Source: Viridothelium virens
Lineage: Eukaryota; Ascomycota; Dothideomycetes; Trypetheliales; Trypetheliaceae
Assembly: GCA_010094025.1 (NCBI GenBank)
Contig: ML991783.1
Coordinates: 62,001 to 126,000 of the forward strand
Direction of reading: 5' to 3'
DNA length: 64,000 nt
The notes under the pieces are model-generated. The model was not told where the DNA came from and made no database searches. It worked only from the letters and a program-made list of their open reading frames with translations. A program made the position numbers and the translations under genes. Below are positions 57,941-64,000 of this stretch, in pieces. Numbering within the stretch: position 1 is the stretch's first letter; the number at the start of each line of letters is the position of its first letter.

Positions 57941-59702
57941 AAGTATTACTATCTCAGAGATAGTGTCTTGAATATTCCATGCTTCATTCGAAACGCTAAA
58001 TCTGTATCTCATCATGCCACCATGAGCTACTGTGCACGAACCATTGCGGATTTAAAATCCGTATCACGTGAACCTGATCGTGTGGAACTGCGTATGGCGA
58101 TATGCGATACAGAACGTCAGAAGCGTGGGAACTTCATTTCTCCTGGGATTCTCCTTTCTAGGATCTCAAGAAGAATGAGAAGATAATAAGGACGATTTGA
58201 TGATCACCATTGAAGGTGCTCACCAGATCAGTTCAATTCAAAGAGAAAGGTACTCTAAGGTAATCCGAGTTTAGGGGAAGAAAATTCCACGAGGGCACCA
58301 ATAGGCAAATTATTGGTTCCTGCTAGTTTTCCACGTGTCCGTTTGACCATGGGGTTAGTACTTGTGTAGAGTCACGTTGCTGGTGTTGCTACTTCGCCAC
58401 ATTTTGACTACATACCTTATGTTAAGTAGGACTACGATAGTTCGTTGTGGATACAAATGCTACAACGCTGCCAAACGGACACGGTCACAGCGATACGCAT
58501 CATTCAGCCAAGGCCCAGCTCACGGTCAACGATGATAATCACCCACCAGCTCGGGATCCGTCATACAACCCAAAGAAAGCGGTGTGACCGAAAGAGGGAG
58601 GTCCTTCATGTCAATGGACAGATGTAAGCTGAGTTTTCAAGGGCTTGGGTCGACTTCCCGTAGCGGCGGCATGGCACGTGGAAGCCTGCATGCCGGGATC
58701 GATGGTGGCGCTGAATCTTAATCGGGCCTCGATATTCACCATATTGTTGCTTGTATGAATCGCAACTTGGGTATGGTGGGCATCGTGGAGTTGGCCTGAA
58801 GATGCTGTCGAAGTGCCCAGAAGCCGGTTGGAAAAGATTGATGTCTCTCGTCGCAGCGCCTGTGCGATTGCTCGGTGTCAAATTGAAACCCTCCCAAACC
58901 TGATTCTCTGTGAATTACGCGTCTTATCATCTCGCAATCGTTGCGTCTGGGTCAGGGCAAGGTAAGCAGGTCGCCTAAGCGGGGAAAGTGTCAAAGCGAG
59001 ATGTCGTAGGCCATTGCAACCGCAACGTTACAACGTCCACTTTTTGGCTCGTTCCGCGGTTTGACGCCGTGCCTCACTCGTGGACGAGATCGCTCCCCGT
59101 CGCGAATCCCATTTGCCTCTTTCTGCTACCATACGATCCTCATGCTGCACTGTCGCCGCTCGTCAGGAGGCCTTCCTAGCTCCCACTCCCGTACCCTTGC
59201 GTGATTGCCGTCACCTTTCTACCACGCACCCACGTACCCCAATGGCCCTGGAAGCAACCCTCGATCTTCGCTGGTCTCAACCTCCCGCCCCCACCAATCC
59301 CTCCTGATGGATCCGCTCGTCCTGACTCTGCTGAAACCGTCAAGATCACTGACTAAGATGCCTGCCGGATCCGCCTTGCGTAGCGAATGACACCTTCCCT
59401 GCAAATGGCCGTGTGTCTTTGAGAAATGTATTCCTCCTCAATTATTCGCTAACAGGCGAGCATTTTCGTATCACAGCAATGCAAACCCACCCTACGCAAC
59501 TTTGGCAGCCATTCATCCGCCAGTGAAAGCTCCTTTTTCAACCTCCAAAAGGGTCAGTCTCGGACGTTAGACAGTCTTTACTGCTCTTACTATTAATGCC
59601 CCCGCCTTGCTTCTGGTCTTGATGCTCCTGGACAATCTTCATTCCCATAAGTCACTTTGCGGGGCTGTTGCTCCCTTTCACTCGCTTTTTTCTTCCCAGT
59701 GA
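57941..59702. other. 1.8 kb region upstream of the hexokinase-like gene
   Basis: No supported coding region. The right half (59050-59700) is C- and T-rich on the + strand, as in fungal promoters and 5' leaders, and probably belongs to the hexokinase gene. Short frames on both strands show no domain. Confidence 0.5.
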
Positions 59703-61457
59703 ATGGCATTCGGGTTCGGTGCTTTCTTCGTTCCTATGATTGACATTTGGCAGCGCCTCAGAAGAGCGCTCAAAGTAGTCATCATGCTCCCTTCACTTGT
59801 CCAAGCTGTGCTTCCCTCGCTCTCGCCCACAAACCATATCCACGGAGTAGTTACCATGATCTATGATCGAACTCTGGACGATTTTCTTCGAGAAGTCAGG
59901 AAACTCTTTGAAGCTCCCCTGAACCCGACAAATCTATTAGCTATCTCTGGGAAACTCCAAGAGCAATTTCACGAAAGGCTCGAAGCATCAAATATTTGCA
60001 TGCTGCCATCATATAATCACACGCTTCCCACAGGTCATGAAAGAGGAACTTACCTGGCTTTGGATGTCGGTGGTTCAACGTTTCGAGTGGCACTTGTCAA
60101 GCTTGGTGGGGTCGGCGAAAAGAGCATGGAAATCAAAACTATGCAATGCCATAAGATTGGCAATTCAGTCAGATTACTGGAAGGTCATGCTTTCTTTGAC
60201 TGGATGGCGGCACGGATCCAAGAAACATTAGACGGGTACGACAAAAGCGTGGCACATGGGTCTGAGTCTTTACCAATGGGTCTCTCATGGTCTTTTCCGA
60301 TTGAGTATGTTACGTCAATCTGTCCACAGAAAATTATACTGACAGGTTCAGACAAACCTCAATTCGAAGCGGCACTCTTCTGCAAATGGGTAAAGGTTTC
60401 TGTGCAACTCACGGTGTTCAGGGCAGCGATCTTGCAGATCTTATCATGCAAGCCTGTACCAAAATGGTAGGACTGATAGGCCAACTCCGAGCCATATAGT
60501 TGTGTTAATATCATTCAGAACCTCAATGTTCGAATGGAGGCGATAGTTAACGACTCTACTGCTACACTGCTCTCTCGAGCATATCAGGACAACACGACAC
60601 GGATGGCATTAATCCTCGGAACCGGAACGAACGCTGCCATTCATCTTCCTACCACGGCTCTTGCGCGTGCGAAGTTTGGCGAACGGCCACAAAGCTGGCA
60701 TGATAAGGCCGACCACGTGCTTGTGAATACCGAATTCAGCGTGTTTGGCAAGAACATTTTACCAACTACGAGATGGGACGACTACCTTAACATCACTCAC
60801 ATGCACCCGGACTTTCAACCTTTCGAGCATCTAATTAGTGGTCGATATCTTGGCGAAATTGTCCGCTTAATCATGCTTGAGGCTACACAGTCCGCAGGTC
60901 TCTTTGACGGTCACATGCCAGAGAGCCTTCTACAGCCGTACAATCTCGACACTGGCATACTTGCCGCATTTGAATCGTAAGTCGATCTCAGCCCCTGACG
61001 TTCGATGTCATGCGAATTGAATAACCTCTAACTTTGATACATTAGGGATGACACTCCAGACCTATCGAAGGCATCACTAATATTTCAGAAGGCTCATCCA
61101 CTATCAACAACTCCGAGCTATGCCGATCTCCTCTTTGTGCGCCAGGTCTCTTACCTTGTCTCTCATCGAGCTGCTACCTACCTAGCAACGGGCATTCATG
61201 CCCTCTGCTCGTTACGAACACACTCAGAAGGTCTCCAAGCTGCAACTGCCGGCCATATCAACATTGGCTGCAATGGCAGTGTTATCGAGAAGTATCCAAA
61301 TTTCCGAGTAACCACTCAAGCCGTACTAGATCAATTAATCGAGAGGGATGGCGGGCCGAAGCGTGGCAAAGATGGCGGAGTCAGCTTGGAGATTGCCAAC
61401 GAAAGTGCCATCTTCGGGGCTGCCGTCGCTGTATGCTGCGTTGATCATCACTGTTGA
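59703..61457 (+). CDS. Atypical hexokinase, candidate N-acetylglucosamine kinase
   Basis: Hexokinase-family sugar kinase. Exons 59703-60304, 60346-60466, 60519-60976 and 61046-61457 (introns 41, 52 and 69 bases) give 530 residues. A later ATG at 59856 (MIYDRTLDDFLREVRKLF) gives 479, closer to the normal size, and is the likelier start. The phosphate-1 motif is LALDVGGSTFRVALVKL. The sugar-binding segment is GLSWSFPIEF, then RQTSIRSGTLLQMGKGF. The catalytic Asp lies in AIVNDSTATLLSRAY and the phosphate-2 motif in LILGTGTNAAIHLP. The usual hexokinase sequences are GGTNFRV and NDTVGTL; the GGSTFRV and NDSTATL variants match a divergent fungal group that includes GlcNAc kinases (HXK1/xprF type). 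This is inference. A possible 36-base intron at 61431 would replace the last residues and extend the protein to 61712 with an AEALRRAAAE tail. Confidence 0.87.
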
Positions 61458-62120
61458 AGGGGTCAGGAGGCTTTGCGGCGAGCCGCAGCTGAGATTCAGC
61501 ACTACAGAAGCAGTTTAGAGGTCTCCGGAGAAGTCCGCAGACGAGCGAGCACATCGGAAAAGGGTGATTATGAAGCATGGCGGAGGCGTGATCTGGTATT
61601 GGCCTGGGCATCGACCGGATTCGAGGCTGCTAATTGTCGAGATGAATGTACAGATTTTCTTTTTGGAATGACCAAGGATACGTCTACGGAATTACGACAT
61701 CCGTGTAAGTAATGGCGGCGCGCATGGCGCATCACTCTATCATTAGAACCTAGTACATAATAATCACCAACAAATGCACATAATCTAACCAATCAACCTC
61801 CGAAGCCAACCACGAAGAGAAGTAATGCCGGGGCACATGCAAGACAGGCGAGAATCGATAGATACTGAAACGAACCAGAGAAGGGTATACGTCCGCCAAC
61901 TATTGTGTCAACGAAAGGTGTGAATAGCCTTAGTTGCGTGACATTGCACTAGAGCGTTGCAGTAGACACACTCTCGGGACGAATCATCCACCTACCTTCA
62001 CCTAACAAGCCCGGGTACAGACACCTAACGCATGCCATGCTGATACTCCAAGTCAGATGCGAAACTGCGACGCTTGCAACAGCGTCACCCATGCATATTC
62101 AGCTTCTGTTTGGATAGAAA
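61458..62120. other. Convergent intergenic region after the hexokinase gene
   Basis: About 660 bases. The first 250 may be an alternative hexokinase C-terminal exon (open to 61712, Arg/Ala/Glu-rich). The rest shows no gene. Confidence 0.45.
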
Positions 62121-63281
62121 TCACGTTACCTTCATGCCCTGTCCACCAGCCAACCATCCATAGATCTCTGCCCACACAACGTCACTATTTTTATCGCACA
62201 TTGGGAAATGAGAGTTTCCCCTGATGCCTCTCTCAGGGAGTAGCAAATTCTCCGCCGTACCATCCCTCATGTAGCCTTTCACCACGAGATCCCAGATCTT
62301 ATGCCCCTTCAAGTAGTCTCCCCAAACAATCAATCCCTTCATAGTCTCAGGCTGCTTACCCCAGAGGGGTTGATCCGGCGGTGGACCTGGTGGCTCAATG
62401 AGAACTGCTTTCTCAACCAGGTCCCGCATACGGACTCCCTCTCCAGGTATGCGTGTAACTGTTCCCGACAGAGTTGATCCCCTCAACTCCGATTCCGTCT
62501 CCACCTGCTCCTCGTCCATGCGCATCGCCAGCAGTGCTAGTGCCGCTCCATGACTATGCGCCACGATCCAGCACCTCCCAATCATTCCAATTGCGTCTCG
62601 TATTCCCCTCGCCTCCACCGCATCCGTATTCCTTCTGCGTGCACTCTGGCCCCGAACCAAATTCTCGAACCATACTTCCCTCTTCTCCCTGCCTGCCTCT
62701 CCCCCAGCATTGCTCTTTCCGTCCCCTCCCGCATCCTCATCCCCCCCAATCAACCCAAACTGCCCCACCCCGTCATCCCAGCCGTCCTTCCTCGCGTACG
62801 CCTCCTCTGTATCTGGCCCAAACCGAAATCGTGCCCACACCTCGCGGGCCGTCCTGTGCTCGCTCTCGCCCTCCCTCGCCCACTCTGGTGCCCGCGCGCT
62901 CCGCCCGCTGTCGACGCCATCCAGCGCGAAGACATCGTGGCCCGCTTGGGCGGCGCGGTGCGCCCATGAAGGGCGGCCGTCGGGGGTGGCGTCCCATTGT
63001 GCGCCGGTGAGGCCGCCGCCGTGGATAAAGAGGATCGGAATTTTGGGCTTGGCCGGCGGGGAAGCCGCAGTAGTGCTTGGAGGGAGAGAGGTCGGAGGTG
63101 GGGAGGTCAGAGAAGCGTTCAGTACGGGTGGTGGGGAGGCGAGAGAAGGAGAGGCAGGCGCGTCGGAGTGCAGGAGAGACGGCGCATAGTGTTGGACGTA
63201 ACAGTGGTCGACGTAGATATGCGAATTTTGGTGGGCGACGCGGCGTCCGGGGGTGTAGAAGGAACTTCTGGGAGGGGACAT
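62121..63281 (-). CDS. Alpha/beta hydrolase (serine hydrolase, esterase-like)
   Basis: A single exon encodes 386 residues of the alpha/beta-hydrolase fold. An N-terminal low-complexity region rich in Ser/Pro/Ala (about 40-85) precedes the first strand and oxyanion turn, IPILFIHGGGLTGAQWDATP. The nucleophile elbow is IVAHSHGAALALLAM, with Ser between two His rather than the usual Gly-X-Ser-X-Gly. A late Asp and the catalytic His in GNSHFPMCDKNSDVV complete the likely triad. The region from about 155 to 225 is charged and Gly-rich (an insertion or lid). The substrate cannot be inferred. Many frames on the opposite strand here are artefacts of the high GC content. The start is the first ATG of the frame (63281); there is no signal peptide. 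Confidence 0.85.
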   Translation of the reverse strand: MSPPRSSFYTPGRRVAHQNSHIYVDHCYVQHYAPSLLHSDAPASPSLASPPPVLNASLTSPPPTSLPPSTTAASPPAKPKIPILFIHGGGLTGAQWDATPDGRPSWAHRAAQAGHDVFALDGVDSGRSARAPEWAREGESEHRTAREVWARFRFGPDTEEAYARKDGWDDGVGQFGLIGGDEDAGGDGKSNAGGEAGREKREVWFENLVRGQSARRRNTDAVEARGIRDAIGMIGRCWIVAHSHGAALALLAMRMDEEQVETESELRGSTLSGTVTRIPGEGVRMRDLVEKAVLIEPPGPPPDQPLWGKQPETMKGLIVWGDYLKGHKIWDLVVKGYMRDGTAENLLLPERGIRGNSHFPMCDKNSDVVWAEIYGWLAGGQGMKVT

Positions 63282-64000
63282 TCAGTAAAGATATACGAGG
63301 AGTTACAACTTGGTGTTTCGTGATGTGTTCTTGATAATGATTATATTGGTGAGGCGCACACCATCCGGTATACCGGATATGACAGAATGCCGTGTCGTAA
63401 GCTCTGACAAAGCTACTCTATGGGTCTGCATCAGCCCATGAACATGGAACCTATTCGCGCTCAGGTAGATATATTTACATCCCAAGTCAAAGTCTAGCTC
63501 GCCAAGCATGCAAATCTTATAATTTTCTCTTAGCTCCGAAGAACGAGAAATGCTTTCCCGTGACTTGTGTGCTTCGAATTGAATCGATCGGATCATCTTG
63601 GTCTTGCAACCACAGCTGCGCGCGTCTCCATATCAGAGGAAGAACCTCACGAAAGGGGCGTGTAGAAGTCAAGGACATCTTACAACTATCCCTAATGAAA
63701 GATCTCAAAGGCACCCGTGTTCTCCACCTTCAGCAGTCCGAGCCGTGCGCCACCCGCACGCTAGCCGCCGCGCCGCCTCTGTGCCTGAGAGGATTCCTGA
63801 TTATTGACCAGAATTGCTGAAGAAAGATGCGTCTGCGATTCAAATACATACAATTTCTGGGTCTTGGCTCTCCTAGTGCGGTCAGAAACACTCAACAACG
63901 AGTACAGGCTTCTTACGTCACCATGCTCAATACCGTAGAACAAGTCACTGCATATGCCGTCACATCCGAAATTGTTTGAAACTTACCATCATGTAGATAC
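63282..64000. other. Right edge of the window, hydrolase promoter and unassigned sequence
   Basis: About 720 bases. It should carry the hydrolase promoter. A short minus-strand frame (63678-63517) beginning MSLTSTRPFREVLPLIWRRA has the look of a small, possibly mitochondrial, protein first exon, but no family is recognised. Nothing else is supported. Confidence 0.35.

Noticed and set aside
62474-63189. Long open frames on the + strand opposite the serine hydrolase gene
   Set aside because: They are Pro/Ser/Arg-rich antisense frames in a GC-rich gene. The minus strand shows hydrolase motifs, the + strand none.
63517-63678. Small minus-strand protein MSLTSTRPFREVLPL...
   Set aside because: Looks protein-like but no family can be named and the ends are uncertain; kept only as a remark in the edge region.

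Overview
This window is nuclear DNA of a filamentous ascomycete (Pezizomycotina). The genes are dense and lie on both strands. Most are split by short GT-AG introns of about 40-70 bases, often with a CTAAC/CTGAC-like branch site. The proteins are fungal versions of eukaryotic core genes (TFIIB, Mec1/ATR, Med17, eL33, ATP synthase subunit h, Cox16, IMP 5'-nucleotidase, Etr1) plus fungus-specific families (DUF1765, PigL_N-type N-terminal domain, UNC93/DUF895 transporter). I saw no bacterial operon structure, no convincing tRNA or rRNA gene, no CRISPR array and no transposon or virus-like element.

Layout. 1-28.6 kb is a conserved housekeeping block: cytoplasmic tyrosyl-tRNA synthetase (cut by the left edge), an HMT1/ATM1-type half ABC transporter, TFIIB, ATP14, ribosomal protein eL33, a DUF1765 protein, COX16, a large eight-exon MEC1/ATR kinase, MED17, ISN1 and mitochondrial enoyl reductase ETR1. 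29.1-41.4 kb is a gene-poor accessory stretch: a fungal N-terminal-domain protein, a DHA1-type MFS transporter with a frame break, a small secreted protein with a hydrophobic tail, about 4 kb with no gene I can support, and a secondary-metabolite-type O-methyltransferase. 41.4-53.6 kb returns to conserved genes: a mitochondrial ABC1/UbiB kinase (CQD1 type), an EF-hand MscS channel, a kelch protein, a CDK11-type kinase and an UNC93-like transporter. 53.6-61.7 kb holds glucosamine-6-phosphate deaminase, an SFH5-like Sec14 protein and an atypical hexokinase. A serine hydrolase lies at 62.1-63.3 kb.

How the genes fit together. The deaminase and the atypical hexokinase sit 3.5 kb apart. The deaminase is also divergent from a sugar-transporter-like MFS protein across a 1.5 kb intergenic region. 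This resembles the N-acetylglucosamine catabolic clusters of other ascomycetes and is the best candidate system in the window. The MFS transporter and O-methyltransferase between two conserved mitochondrial genes look like the remains of a small secondary-metabolite locus. Several gene models depend on unusual exon structure: a start codon split by an intron in the deaminase gene, a 10-base exon in the eL33 gene, exons of 11, 21 and 15 bases in ISN1, and a GC-AG intron in the methyltransferase gene. A nine-base motif (TACGGAGTA or its complement) occurs at least eight times, three of them between the transporter and the deaminase.
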